A stretch of 64,000 nucleotides of DNA. Origin: Shimia sp. (lineage in GTDB: Bacteria > Pseudomonadota > Alphaproteobacteria > Rhodobacterales > Rhodobacteraceae). The stretch is from the NCBI GenBank assembly GCA_024224295.1, contig JAAENN010000145.1:1-64000 (forward strand), written 5' to 3'. Below are positions 19,114-27,663 of the stretch, one piece after another; the stretch's first letter is position 1; each line of letters begins with the position of its first letter. The notes below the pieces were generated by a model. The model saw nothing but the letters and a program-made list of their open reading frames with translations. It had not been told where the DNA came from and ran no database searches. The translations under genes were made by a program, and so were the position numbers.

Positions 19114-19682
19114 CAGGCAGCCTCCACTTTGGTTGTTCGAGGAAGTGCGGCGAGCTGATCGCCACTTGTGAAAAAGAAATCGAGACCCAGAGGGAAGAGC
19201 ATGGCGTTCATCTGAAACGCTTTGGACTCAGGCAAGACCATGGTTGTGCTGTCCTTTATGCCTGGCCCGAACAGTGTCATGCCGCCCTGCTCCAACCTCT
19301 CGCGCTCAACAATCAATGTGGCCGAGCGGTCCGGATACTCCGCTGTGCCTATGGCGAAACGGCTCAGAGGCGCCAGTGCGTCCCATGTACCCAGCGCGAA
19401 CATGGCGTTTTCCGGCGCGACGATGCGGGCTCCAATGTGGAATGAAATCCATGCCCGCACGGCGTCGCAATCATAGTCGCCCGCCAAATGCAGCGGGGTA
19501 TCCGGATCACATAACGTCAACAGCAAAGTGCCCGCTGCAACACTGACCGGAGCCGGCGGTTGCGCGCCTTTCAAGGTCTCAACCGTTCCAGGGCGGGCCA
19601 TAGCGTTCATCGCCGCACGGAAAGCATAGGCTGCTTCCACTGGCGCATCACCAAAGCCGCCTCTCAAAGCTTCTGCGTTCAT
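19113..19682 (-). CDS. phnH: C-P lyase core subunit PhnH
   Basis: A 189-residue subunit of the PhnGHIJ core, of normal length. Recognisable features are the N-terminal FRAAMNAMARPGTVETL, LTLCDPDTPLHLAG, the FALGTWDAL stretch and the C-terminal FPLGLDFFFTSGDQLAALPRTTKVE, the last being a strong PhnH signature. The start overlaps the phnG stop by four bases. Confidence 0.95.
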   Translation of the reverse strand: MNAEALRGGFGDAPVEAAYAFRAAMNAMARPGTVETLKGAQPPAPVSVAAGTLLLTLCDPDTPLHLAGDYDCDAVRAWISFHIGARIVAPENAMFALGTWDALAPLSRFAIGTAEYPDRSATLIVERERLEQGGMTLFGPGIKDSTTMVLPESKAFQMNAMLFPLGLDFFFTSGDQLAALPRTTKVEAA

Positions 19683-20125
19683 TTGTCTTCTCCTCGCACC
19701 ATCGTGAAGAAATCAACTTTTGTTGCGGCGGCTTTCTCTGCACGCGCAGTCTTGGCGGCCGTCATTTCCGTCTCCAACGGTTTTAAAATGGCCGAAGCGA
19801 CCGCCTCAGCCTCAGGCCCTTGCATCAACGCATCCAACAGCGCCGCGATCTGCGCTTTGTCCTTATCGCGTCCTTGCACGTACCCATGCCCCACTTCACC
19901 ACCATCGAGTTGAAGCGCGCAGCGCGTCAGCGTCATTTCCCCAAGATTGAAAGGAGCGCCAGTGCCGCCAAGCCGCCCGCGCACCATGGTTGCGCCAATT
20001 TCGGGCGCGCGTAGCCAGTGGAATGTGGGAGCAGCGTCATAAGCTTGCCAAAGCGCCGTCAGCCGGTCTGCAGGCGCTTTGGCGAGCAGCGACATCCAAG
20101 CGCGTCTTTTATTTTCTGCGGTCAT
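19679..20125 (-). CDS. phnG: C-P lyase core subunit PhnG
   Basis: A 148-residue subunit and first gene of the phnGHI-HAD-JKLN operon. It shows RRAWMSLLAKAPADRLTALW at the N-terminus, LRAPEIGATMVRGRLGGTGAPFNLGEMTLTRC in the middle and GYVQGRDKDKAQIAALLDAL, all characteristic of PhnG. The start codon at 20125 lies immediately beside the first of three TAGACA-type half-sites, so a repressor bound there would block initiation. Confidence 0.95.
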   Translation of the reverse strand: MTAENKRRAWMSLLAKAPADRLTALWQAYDAAPTFHWLRAPEIGATMVRGRLGGTGAPFNLGEMTLTRCALQLDGGEVGHGYVQGRDKDKAQIAALLDALMQGPEAEAVASAILKPLETEMTAAKTARAEKAAATKVDFFTMVRGEDK

Positions 20126-20126
20126 C

Positions 20127-20172
20127 TAGACACCTTGTGAATTTGTCTACTTTCCTATACAACTAGACAAAT
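20127..20172 (-). promoter_or_regulatory. Candidate PhnF operator with three TAGACA half-sites
   Basis: Three copies of one hexamer lie between phnG and phnF. They are TAGACA at 20127-20132, its complement TGTCTA at 20144-20149 and TAGACA at 20164-20169. The last two extend to a perfect nine-base inverted repeat ATTTGTCTA / TAGACAAAT with a 14-base spacer. GntR/HutC repressors such as PhnF bind inverted repeats of this kind; the PhnF site known to me from mycobacteria (TGGTATAGACCA) shares the TAGAC core. The position over the phnG start suits repression. Confidence 0.55.
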
Positions 20173-20210
20173 CCTAGCCTCACTCAGCGAGTCGCGCAAT
20201 CCCACACCCC

Positions 20211-20228
20211 ATGAAGTTTTCATGACAC
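20211..20228 (-). promoter_or_regulatory. Possible Pho box in the phnG-phnF intergenic region
   Basis: On the minus strand GTGTCAT (20228-20222) and ACTTCAT (20217-20211) are arranged as direct repeats with a period of 11 bases. That is the spacing of PhoB half-sites (CTGTCAT-n4-CTGTCAT). The second repeat is a weak match. It lies about 90 bases before phnG and just before phnF. Confidence 0.35.
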
Positions 20229-20238
20229 GAAGCAAAAC

Positions 20239-20952
20239 ATGACCACCAAACGCACCCCAATCTGGCAATCCATTGCCTCCGCCCTGACAGAAGACATCAC
20301 CGAAGGCCGCTATGGGCCAGGCGACAAACTGCCCACCGAAGCGGAGCTTTCCGCACGGTTTGGCGTAAATCGCCACACGGTGCGACACGCCTTGAAATCT
20401 ATGTCGGAGACCGGTTTGGTACATGCGCGACGCGGAGCCGGTGTCTTCGTTGCGCAGGTACCTACGGACTACGCTATTGGACGACGTGTCCGTTATCACC
20501 GCAATCTCGAACAGGCGGGCCGCCTACCGGGAAAGGAAGTGCTACATCTGGAAACCCGTACGGCAGATGCCAAAGAAGTTGCCGCCCTGGGTCTTTCTGA
20601 TGGCGCGAAGGTTCATGTGTACGACGGCCTTTCGTTGGCCGACAACCAGCCAATCGCAGTGTTCCGCAGTGTTTTCCCCGCCGAGCGATTTCCCGATTTG
20701 ACGGCTCAACTTTCGGACTTAAGGTCAGTGACCGCTGCCTTAAAAGCCAACAATGTCCTGGATTATACACGTGCATGGACGCGGCTTACTGCAAAGCGCG
20801 CCACTTCAACCCAAGCGCTGCATCTACGCCTTACAGAAGGCGACCCGATTCTGCGCTCAGTTGCATTAAATGTGAACGCAGACCAAGCACCCGTAGAATT
20901 TGGCACCACATGGTTTGCGGGGGATAGGGTCACCCTGACTCTGTCGGAGTAA
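20239..20952 (+). CDS. phnF: GntR/HutC-family phosphonate regulator PhnF
   Basis: A 237-residue repressor, divergent from phnG. The winged helix-turn-helix spans about residues 10-75 (GDKLPTEAELSARFGVNRHTVRHALKSM, then GLVHARRGAGVFV). A UTRA effector domain follows (about 95-235), ending with GTTWFAGDRVTLTLSE. The context between C-P lyase genes identifies it as PhnF. It probably binds the TAGACA repeats 65-110 bases upstream and senses a phosphonate-derived ligand or phosphate. Confidence 0.93.
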   Translation: MTTKRTPIWQSIASALTEDITEGRYGPGDKLPTEAELSARFGVNRHTVRHALKSMSETGLVHARRGAGVFVAQVPTDYAIGRRVRYHRNLEQAGRLPGKEVLHLETRTADAKEVAALGLSDGAKVHVYDGLSLADNQPIAVFRSVFPAERFPDLTAQLSDLRSVTAALKANNVLDYTRAWTRLTAKRATSTQALHLRLTEGDPILRSVALNVNADQAPVEFGTTWFAGDRVTLTLSE

Positions 20953-21036
20953 GACCCTCCACTCGACACAGACAAGCGTCACGTAGGCGACATATAAACC
21001 TTGTAAGGATGGGCAAAAATCAAATTGAGCACATCC

Positions 21037-22216
21037 ATGACCAAACCGACTCTTTCCCTGCGCCTCACTGGAGCCAACGTTTTGCGCGATGGCCTTCTTC
21101 AGGAAGGCCCTCTAACGCTTGAGCACGGTGTGATCACCAATGGCTCTCAGCCTGAGGTTGAACTCTCCGGCTACCTACTTTTGCCCGGCATTATTGACAT
21201 GCACGGCGATGCCTTTGAGCGGCACCGCCCCACGCCCATCCGCGCCCTTCCCATTAGAAATGGGCCTACGCGCCACGGATCGCGACGCAGCGGCCAACGG
21301 CGTGACCACGGCATGGCTCGCTCAAAGCTGGAGCTGGGAAGGTGGGCACCGGGGGCCAGAAGCCGCCGAGGCTTTAATGTCCGCTTTGGATGGGTATCGC
21401 AATCATGCGATGACCGATTTGCGCATTCAGATCCGCTGTGAAACGCATACGGTCGACACGGGTGACAGGCTGCTACAGGCAGTCAAACGCCATAACATCG
21501 ATTATGTGGTTTTCAACAACCACCTCGAAGAGGCGCTCTTTCTGGCACGCGAGAATCCGGATCAAATCACCATCTGGGCACAAAAGGCCGGTCGCACCCC
21601 AGAGGAGCACATGCGCCTTGTACGTGCAGCCTTCAACCAAAGTCCTAAGGTGCCGCGCTACCTTTGCTCCCTGGCCGAAAATTTTGATGCCCTTGGCGTG
21701 CGCTACGGCAGTCACGATGATCCCGATGGAGACACCCGCGAACGCTATTCCGTTCTTGGCGCGCGTATCTGCGAATTCCCCACCGCGCGCGGCCCTGCAG
21801 CGGTGGCGAAAGCGGTTGGAGATCATGTTGTAATGGGTGCCCCCAACGTGGTGCGCGGCGGGAGCCAAGCTGGCAACATTCAGGCCACACGTCTCGTGAC
21901 GGATAATCTGTGTGACGTTCTGGTATCAGACTACCACTACCCGGCGCTTTCCAAGGCCGCCTTCCGAATGGTGGACGAGGGTCTGCTCGACCTGCCCAAA
22001 GCCTGGGCCATGATTTCAACCAATGCGGCACAAATCATCGGCCTGACAGACCGCGGCACGCTGTCTCTCGGCCAGCGTGCCGACATTGCGATTGTAAACG
22101 CGTCGACCCATGCAGTGGAGGGCACCATTTCCGGCGGGCGCATCACCCATCTGACCGGCGAAGCAGCGCACCGTTTCTTTGCAAATCAACCGACATCCCA
22201 CTTGGCGGCTGAATAA
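21037..22216 (+). pseudogene. phnM: Second phnM, broken by a single-base frameshift
   Basis: A second PhnM-like amidohydrolase, read in two frames. Frame one from the ATG at 21037 gives LRLTGANVLRDG and LPGIIDMHGDAFERH. The frame then shifts by one base near 21225-21232, in the run CACCGCCCC. The second frame continues as APRPSAPFPLEMGLRATDRD and goes to the stop at 22216. Removing one C restores a single frame of about 392 residues. The remainder is well conserved (RCETHTVDTG, FNNHLEEA, SHDDPDGDTRERY, MGAPNVVRGGSQAGNI, VSDYHYP). It is downstream of phnF on the same strand. Mutation or sequencing error cannot be told apart here. It differs clearly from phnM at 12664. Confidence 0.88.
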
Positions 22217-22224
22217 GCCGCCAA
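22202..22224. terminator. Hairpin between convergent phnM2 and the acetyltransferase gene
   Basis: TTGGCGGC and GCCGCCAA form a perfect eight-base stem around a seven-base loop that contains the phnM2 stop codon. The genes converge here with only 11 bases between them. There is no T-run, so this is a weak or bidirectional terminator. Confidence 0.5.
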
Positions 22225-22227
22225 ACG

Positions 22228-22869
22228 TCAGGCTTCGTATTTTTCTAGAAATGCTTCAGCCTTCAGCGCTCGGAAATCAGTGAGTGCGCCACGCAAACGC
22301 GCGTGGTCCCAATCCCACCAAGCCAAATCCATCAGCCTATCTGCGACACCCTCGCTGAAACGACGGCGCAATGGCGTCGCCGGTACGCCCGCAACAACCA
22401 TGTATGGCGGAACGTCTTTGGTCACCACAGCGCCACTAGCCACGACGCTACCGTGGCCCAAAGTCACCTCCGGTTTGACCATGGCACTATGCCCGATCCA
22501 AGTGTCATGCCCAATGGTGGCCACGCGACTTTGACGGTGTGCGAAGAATTCAGCGTCTGGCTCGACATCCTCGAAGTAATCGTCAGACCGATAAAGAAAG
22601 TGATGCAATGACGCATTCTCCATGGGATGATCCGTCGCCCCAATCCGACTAAAGGCAGCGATGTTGGAGAACTTGCCAATTTTGGCATTGGCCACTTCCG
22701 CCATCCGGTCACAGTACGAGTAGTCGTCAAAATGCGCAGAGATAATCCGACTTCCCTGCCCGATTTCAACATACCGCCCAAAGGTGGCGTCATGCAGAAT
22801 GCAGTTGTCGTGGATCAGAGGTAAGTCCGCTGAGAGTTTGGGCACGTTTGCCTCCAAAAGATTAGACAT
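22228..22869 (-). CDS. Phosphonate-locus hexapeptide-repeat acetyltransferase
   Basis: A 213-residue left-handed beta-helix transferase of the type encoded in phosphonate operons. The start at 22869 (MSNLLEANVPKLSADLP) is preferred to 22947, which overlaps phnE. Hexapeptide repeats appear in LHDATFGRYVEIGQGSRI, ANAKIGKFSNIAAFSRIG and IGHDTWIGHSAMVKPEVTLGHGSVVASGAVV. The C-terminal LAWWDWDHARLRGALTDFRAL is typical of the xenobiotic/chloramphenicol acetyltransferase group. Its acceptor is unknown; acetylation of an aminophosphonate is a fair guess. It is the last gene of the phnCDE1E2 operon, 74 bases after phnE2. Confidence 0.87.
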   Translation of the reverse strand: MSNLLEANVPKLSADLPLIHDNCILHDATFGRYVEIGQGSRIISAHFDDYSYCDRMAEVANAKIGKFSNIAAFSRIGATDHPMENASLHHFLYRSDDYFEDVEPDAEFFAHRQSRVATIGHDTWIGHSAMVKPEVTLGHGSVVASGAVVTKDVPPYMVVAGVPATPLRRRFSEGVADRLMDLAWWDWDHARLRGALTDFRALKAEAFLEKYEA

Positions 22870-22943
22870 GAAACTTGGGCGAGAAGGTCGCTTTACCTCA
22901 AAAATAGAGACGTCAGCATTCTCCTCGCTGCAAAGGAAAGCAG

Positions 22944-24269
22944 TCAATGACCGCTTTCATTACCTGAGATGAGTTTCCGACGCAGCCAGCCAGAGAACCA
23001 ATCCATCGCCATCACCATCAGAATGATGAGCACAATGTAATAGGTCACCTCTTCCCAATCTTTCTGGGTAATCATGGCCTGCGTGAGCATAAGCCCGATA
23101 CCACCGCCAGTGATCGCGCCAATAATAGTTGCGCTGCGGGTGTTCGATTCCAGATAATACAGGATTTGGCTGAGCAAGATCGGCGTGATCTGAGGGATAA
23201 CACCAAAGCGGTACCGCTGTATCGGCTTTGCACCAGTCGATTGGATCCCTTCAATCTGCTTCCCGTCCACGTTTTCCAATGCCTCGGAGAACATCTTGCC
23301 AAAGCTGCCAGTATCCGTGATCAGGATTGCCAGCGCGCCCGTAAGCGGACCCGGCCCAAACGCTCGGGACAATACAATTGTCCAGATCAGCGCATCCACA
23401 CCACGGAAGAAATCGAAGAACCGGCGCGTGACTTGCCTTACAACCATGAACGGAGAGAAATTCTTGGCGGCCAAAAAAGCAAGCGGCAGCGCCACAATCG
23501 CGGCTCCCATTGTACCCAGGAAAGCCATCAGGATGGTTTCAGAAATGGCCCAGGCGACGTCCTGATGACGCCACATCTTGTTGGTCCAGAAATCCTGCCA
23601 GATCGCGGCATGTTCTCCGCCCAACGCACGCGAAAACACCTCGCCGACGCTCAGGCCCGAATACGGGCTATCGAGCGTGAAGAAGAACAGCTCCCAACCG
23701 GTGAAATAGCGAAACACCTCGGTCCGGTTACGGGTAATCGTCAAACGCCCGGCATCGGTGGTGATTGTCATCCGATTTTTGGACGCATTGATCCACTCAG
23801 GGGTTTCATCAGTCGGTAATACTGCTTGCACCCCTTTCGCGCGGCTCGGTTGCGCTGTGATCAGCCCATAGCCCGGAACGTCATAGCTAACAAAGTTGTC
23901 GGCCCCAAAGGTCACAACATGCCCATCGTCCAGATCAATCACCGTTTCGGTGTCACCTAAAGTCACCCACTCCGGCGCAGTGCCGTTTGGATAGGTGCCC
24001 TTGCGCTCACCTTCGATGGCAGCGCGGATCTCACCCGTACGGTTGTCGCGCGCGATGTGAGTCTTGTAGCTGTAGCTGTCCGCCACCAGCGCACGTGCAT
24101 TGTCGACCTCAAACCGTTGGGTCAATCCCGCAATGTCAAAGGCGAAGAAAATGTAGGTCAGATAGGCGATCACAATGGCAGGCAGGCCAAAGCTTGTCAG
24201 CTTCTTGCGGCCAAACAAACGGTCGGCCTCGACCTTCAGCAGGTCGGTCTCATTGGCTAGGATGGTCAT
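22944..24269 (-). CDS. phnE: Phosphonate ABC transporter permease PhnE (second permease)
   Basis: A 441-residue membrane protein. The C-terminal half (about 220-435) is a normal PhnE permease, with the coupling region EALENVDGKQIEGIQSTGAKPIQRYRFGVIPQI and five or more transmembrane helices. The N-terminal part is unusual. After one helix at about 28-47 there is a soluble segment of about 150 residues (NRTGEIRAAIEGERKGTYPNG to NRMTITTDAGRLTITRNRTEV), so the protein is about 150 residues longer than the usual permease. The segment should face the periplasm. It overlaps the first permease gene by four bases. Confidence 0.92.
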   Translation of the reverse strand: MTILANETDLLKVEADRLFGRKKLTSFGLPAIVIAYLTYIFFAFDIAGLTQRFEVDNARALVADSYSYKTHIARDNRTGEIRAAIEGERKGTYPNGTAPEWVTLGDTETVIDLDDGHVVTFGADNFVSYDVPGYGLITAQPSRAKGVQAVLPTDETPEWINASKNRMTITTDAGRLTITRNRTEVFRYFTGWELFFFTLDSPYSGLSVGEVFSRALGGEHAAIWQDFWTNKMWRHQDVAWAISETILMAFLGTMGAAIVALPLAFLAAKNFSPFMVVRQVTRRFFDFFRGVDALIWTIVLSRAFGPGPLTGALAILITDTGSFGKMFSEALENVDGKQIEGIQSTGAKPIQRYRFGVIPQITPILLSQILYYLESNTRSATIIGAITGGGIGLMLTQAMITQKDWEEVTYYIVLIILMVMAMDWFSGWLRRKLISGNESGH

Positions 24270-25138
24270 GACGGCACCTTCTGAGTTTTGCCGTCGGTCA
24301 GGCGCTCACGCACGACTGAGGAGAGTTGGTCAACGGCGACAATGGTCAGGAAGAGCAAAAGGAAGATCGCCATAGCGTCATCATATTGACCTTTGCCCCA
24401 GCTCATGGCGTTGCGCAGTTCGTACCCAATGCCACCTGCACCAACGAAACCAAGAATGGCAGAGGCACGAATATTGATTTCGAACCGCAATAGCGCGTAG
24501 CTGAAATAGTTTGGCGCCACTTGCGGGATTACGCCAAGCCACATCCGTTGTGACCAGGAAGCCCCCACTGATTGCAACCCTTCAACCGGTTTAAGTGAGG
24601 CATTTTCATTGACCTCAGAGAACAGTTTGCCCAGCGCGCCGGCGGTGTGAAATGCAATCGCGATCATAGCCGGAACGGGGCCACCGCCCATAATGAAGAT
24701 CAGCACCAGCGCAATTACGATCTCCGGCATTGCGCGCATAATGTCCATCACACGGCGAAACAGCGGGATCAGCCGCGGCCATTTCGCCATGCCACGGGTG
24801 GACAGCAGCGAGAACATCATGCCCAGCATCGCACCAATCAATGTGGAGGCGGCCGCAATATTGATGGTCTCCATCAGCGATGGCAGAAATTTCAAAAGGT
24901 TGGCGGGAAGCTCGCCGATCTTTTCAATGGCTTCGCTCAATACCTCTTTGGGAAAGTCGAAGAAGCGGTGCAAGCCGTCCCAGAATCCCCCCGCATTGCG
25001 ATCGTCCGCGATGACGAAGCCTGTAACCATCAATGCGATGAACACCACGAGAATGATGCCATCCATCATCCGTTTGCGTCGGACCTGCGCCATATAATCG
25101 GCGCGGATGTCTCCAACACTTGAAACCTGATCTGTCAT
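24266..25138 (-). CDS. phnE: Phosphonate ABC transporter permease PhnE (first permease)
   Basis: A 290-residue permease. The start at 25138 (MTDQVSSVGDIRADYM) is chosen; the longer frame crosses the terminator hairpin upstream. It has a helix at about residues 27-47, then the transmembrane core and the EAA-like coupling loop ASLKPVEGLQSVGASWSQRMWLGVIPQV, and ends with a helix before DQLSSVVRERL. It heterodimerises with the second permease and works with PhnC and PhnD to import phosphonates. Confidence 0.93.
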   Translation of the reverse strand: MTDQVSSVGDIRADYMAQVRRKRMMDGIILVVFIALMVTGFVIADDRNAGGFWDGLHRFFDFPKEVLSEAIEKIGELPANLLKFLPSLMETINIAAASTLIGAMLGMMFSLLSTRGMAKWPRLIPLFRRVMDIMRAMPEIVIALVLIFIMGGGPVPAMIAIAFHTAGALGKLFSEVNENASLKPVEGLQSVGASWSQRMWLGVIPQVAPNYFSYALLRFEINIRASAILGFVGAGGIGYELRNAMSWGKGQYDDAMAIFLLLFLTIVAVDQLSSVVRERLTDGKTQKVPS

Positions 25139-25154
25139 GACCACCCTTTCGTTC

Positions 25155-25188
25155 AAAAAACAGGCCCCGCGAAAAGGCGGGGCCTGTT
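25155..25188 (-). terminator. Hairpin with T-run between phnD and phnE (attenuator)
   Basis: On the minus strand AACAGGCCCCGC / GCGGGGCCTGTT form a 12-base stem with a six-base loop, followed by TTTT. It stands 20 bases after the phnD stop and inside the operon. Such hairpins after a binding-protein gene commonly reduce read-through, so more binding protein than permease is made. Confidence 0.85.
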
Positions 25189-25207
25189 CATACATCTGTG
25201 GCGATGC

Positions 25208-26110
25208 TTAGTTGGATTTCAGCTTGCGTGCTTCGATGATCACTTCGTAGGCGTCATGGCCAATCGGCATTACGCCTTTCGCCTCGCCGGAGAGAACGCC
25301 ATACGCACAATCCGGGTCGATCGAAGGCATGGAGGCCATCATCGCCGTGAACTTAACCTTCACATCTTCCGGCAGCGCCTTGCGCAGAACAATCGGGCCT
25401 TCCGGGATCGGCTTGGACTGCCAGATCTTCACCAGTTCGTTCATGTCTACGAGACCGGCGTCCACCGCGCGACGCAGCGCGCCGGAATTGTAACCATCTT
25501 CCCATTCGCCGAGACCGTCGGCCCAGGTTACGCCACCATCAAAATCGCCATTGTTCACGCCAACAATGGTCTGCTCGTGGCCACCGGAGAATTTCACTTC
25601 GCCGAAGTAATCGCCGGAAGTCATGGTTGCGCCTGTGGCTTCCGGGATTTCGATAGATGGGATCAGGAAACCGGAAGTTGAGTTCGGATCACCAAAGCCG
25701 AAGGTCTTGCCCTTCATGTCTTCCAGCGTGGCAATACCGCTGTCTTTGCGGGCAAATCCGATGGAATAGTAGCCGTAACCACCATCAACGTTTACCTTCA
25801 CGAGGATCGGCTCAACCGCTTCTGGATCAGACAGGTATGTTTTCGCGTAGCCAGATGCACCCAACCAGGCCATATCGATGGTGCCACCAAGCAGGCCCTG
25901 GATCACGCCGTTGTAATCAGCAGGCGCGAAGAGTTTTGTTGGGACACCCAGAATTTCTTCGGTTTTGGCGCGCAGGCACTCGTTGTTGTTCAGACGGTCC
26001 TGAGCATTTTCACCACCCAGCAGACCGATACGGAACTCGGTGATTTCCTCCGCCATAACCGGTGCGGTCAGCGCTGTGGTTGCCAGTGCGGCAGCAAGCA
26101 AATGTTTCAT
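25208..26110 (-). CDS. phnD: Phosphonate ABC transporter substrate-binding protein PhnD
   Basis: A 300-residue periplasmic binding protein. The start at 26110 gives a signal peptide MKHLLAAALATTALTAPVMA with cleavage before EEITEF. The mature protein shows RIGLLGGENAQDRL, the LGGTIDMAWLGASGYA region, FGFGDPNSTSGFLIPS and VTWADGL, typical of PhnD and related phosphonate/phosphite binders. It delivers the ligand to the PhnE1-PhnE2 permeases. The spacing to phnC is 59 bases and contains a small hairpin (26134-26158). Confidence 0.94.
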   Translation of the reverse strand: MKHLLAAALATTALTAPVMAEEITEFRIGLLGGENAQDRLNNNECLRAKTEEILGVPTKLFAPADYNGVIQGLLGGTIDMAWLGASGYAKTYLSDPEAVEPILVKVNVDGGYGYYSIGFARKDSGIATLEDMKGKTFGFGDPNSTSGFLIPSIEIPEATGATMTSGDYFGEVKFSGGHEQTIVGVNNGDFDGGVTWADGLGEWEDGYNSGALRRAVDAGLVDMNELVKIWQSKPIPEGPIVLRKALPEDVKVKFTAMMASMPSIDPDCAYGVLSGEAKGVMPIGHDAYEVIIEARKLKSN

Positions 26111-26169
26111 CTTTTCTTCTCCAGTTGGTAAATCCCCACGCAGTTCGCTTGTGTGGGGCATGATGAAAG

Positions 26170-26988
26170 TCAGGCAAGTTCGAGAGCGGCGTGCTCTTTG
26201 GCGGTGCGGTCCAGAGTCTCGATTTCGGTCGAGGTGGCCGCTTCGCTAAAGGAGGCATCAGCGCCGTAAATGTCGCGCGCCACGCCGGTGGTAAGCTGAG
26301 CTGGCGTGCCGTCAAAGACGATCCGCCCGTCGCGCATACCGATCACCCGATCGCAATAGCGACGCGCTGTATCCAACGTGTGCAGGTTGGCTATGACCAT
26401 ACGGCCATCTTCTTCATGGATTTGACGCAGCGACTGCATCACCATCTGCGCGTTCATCGGGTCCAGAGAGGCAATCGGTTCATCCGCCAGAATGATCTTC
26501 GGGTCTTGCATCAAGGCGCGCGCAATGGCGACGCGCTGTTGTTGACCACCAGACAGTGCCTCCGCCCGCTTGACCGCATGTTCGGCTATACCAAGGCGAT
26601 CCAAAATATCGATCGCACGGTGAATGTCTTCATTTGGAAACAGGTTGAACATCGTTGCCAGCGTGCTGCGACGGTTCAATGTGCCATGCAGTACGTTGCT
26701 CACCACATCCATACGCGGCACGAGGTTGAACTGCTGAAAGATCATCGCGCATTCGCTCTGCCAGCCACGCTTTTCGCTGCCTTTGAGCGCGGTAATATCG
26801 CGTCCGTCAAACATGATCCGTCCCGAAGTGGCTTCGGTCAGGCAATTCAGCATCCGCAGCAGTGTAGACTTACCTGCACCCGATCGGCCTATGATACCAA
26901 TCATCGCAGGTTGCTCCACAGCAACAGTGGCCGCGTCCACCGCCACATTTGGCCCAAACGATTTTGTTAGTTCTTCAATAGTCAGCAC
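26170..26988 (-). CDS. phnC: Phosphonate ABC transporter ATP-binding protein PhnC
   Basis: A 272-residue ATPase energising phosphonate uptake. Walker [10 protein letters not shown] is near residues 34-42, the signature [14 protein letters not shown] and Walker [13 protein letters not shown] follow. [23 protein letters not shown] is typical of PhnC. It is the first gene of phnCDE1E2-acetyltransferase. A three-fold Pho-box-like repeat lies 50-82 bases before its start. Confidence 0.94.
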   Translation of the reverse strand: MLTIEELTKSFGPNVAVDAATVAVEQPAMIGIIGRSGAGKSTLLRMLNCLTEATSGRIMFDGRDITALKGSEKRGWQSECAMIFQQFNLVPRMDVVSNVLHGTLNRRSTLATMFNLFPNEDIHRAIDILDRLGIAEHAVKRAEALSGGQQQRVAIARALMQDPKIILADEPIASLDPMNAQMVMQSLRQIHEEDGRMVIANLHTLDTARRYCDRVIGMRDGRIVFDGTPAQLTTGVARDIYGADASFSEAATSTEIETLDRTAKEHAALELA

Positions 26989-27037
26989 AACGCATCCCCA
27001 ACTTGCTTGAGCCGGGGATACGGCGACTGCTCAACGA

Positions 27038-27070
27038 AATCGTGTCAGTTTTTTGAAGGTTTTACGAAGG
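27038..27070 (-). promoter_or_regulatory. Candidate Pho box upstream of phnC
   Basis: Read on the minus strand, three consecutive 11-base units occur: CCTTCGTAAAA (27070-27060), CCTTCAAAAAA (27059-27049) and CTGACACGATT (27048-27038). The period of 11 and the A-rich spacers are those of PhoB sites (CTGTCAT plus four bases). Each unit matches the half-site at most conserved positions but none is perfect. The position suits phosphate-starvation control of phnC. Confidence 0.5.
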
Positions 27071-27541
27071 TGAGAGACTGCACCAGTGCAACATCAGCGC
27101 TGATATGGGTCAAGACCGGAAAGCTATACGGACAAAGCCTGAGGTTGCTAAGGTTTCAGCGAAAGACGGATGAATTGGGAATGATTGATTGAGGTGCTCA
27201 GAACTGGCCGACCCGTTTCTATGGATTTGTTGGTGCGCGGCTTGCCCCGGACATAACCGAAGGCACCACGGTCCCTTACGCTCCTGATGCGCCAAAGAAC
27301 GGGCCGAGGTTACTAACATTGCGCGCAACGACAGTGCCGAAGGCACTTAGATACCTCCGCAAGCGAACTTCTGCTGGCACTGGAAGCCACAAAGCCAGTA
27401 AAAAACCTGCTCTACTGGACGTCCCAAGGATCAAACATCCTAAACCGACAACCTAACACCGGTACATTTTGGCCATCTACTCGCAAGACAAGGGTGTGTC
27501 CAACATTTCGACGTAGTTTAAGCGCCGCATCGGAGCCCCAC
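27071..27541 (+). other. Intergenic region between phnC promoter and nrdJ terminator
   Basis: About 470 bases without a convincing gene. A 78-codon minus frame (27346-27110) has no recognisable protein and no ribosome-binding site. The region lies between the upstream end of phnC and the 3' end of nrdJ, so it needs to hold only the phnC promoter. It may be decayed sequence, but I recognise nothing. Confidence 0.45.
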
Positions 27542-27575
27542 AAAAAAACGCCACCGCCCCTTTTAGGACGGTGGC
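27542..27575 (-). terminator. Intrinsic terminator of nrdJ
   Basis: On the minus strand GCCACCGTCC / GGGCGGTGGC pair around an AAAAG-containing loop and are followed by GTTTTTTTG (seven T at 27548-27542). It is about 90 bases after the nrdJ stop. Confidence 0.85.
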
Positions 27576-27663
27576 AAAACTTTGATGGTCAAAGTTACAG
27601 TTTAAGCTGGTCTAATTGCAAACTGATGCGAGCTTTCACAACAGTGGCGCTCACCCAGCTTAT

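Noticed and set aside
20221-20243. Two CATGAC repeats 17 bases apart near the phnF start
   Set aside because: The spacing does not fit a Pho box (11 bases) and one copy overlaps the start codon; kept only the 11-base-period candidate nearby.
27110-27346. 78-codon minus frame between phnC and nrdJ
   Set aside because: No ribosome-binding site, no recognisable domain, and Cys/His-rich composition typical of a random GC-rich frame.
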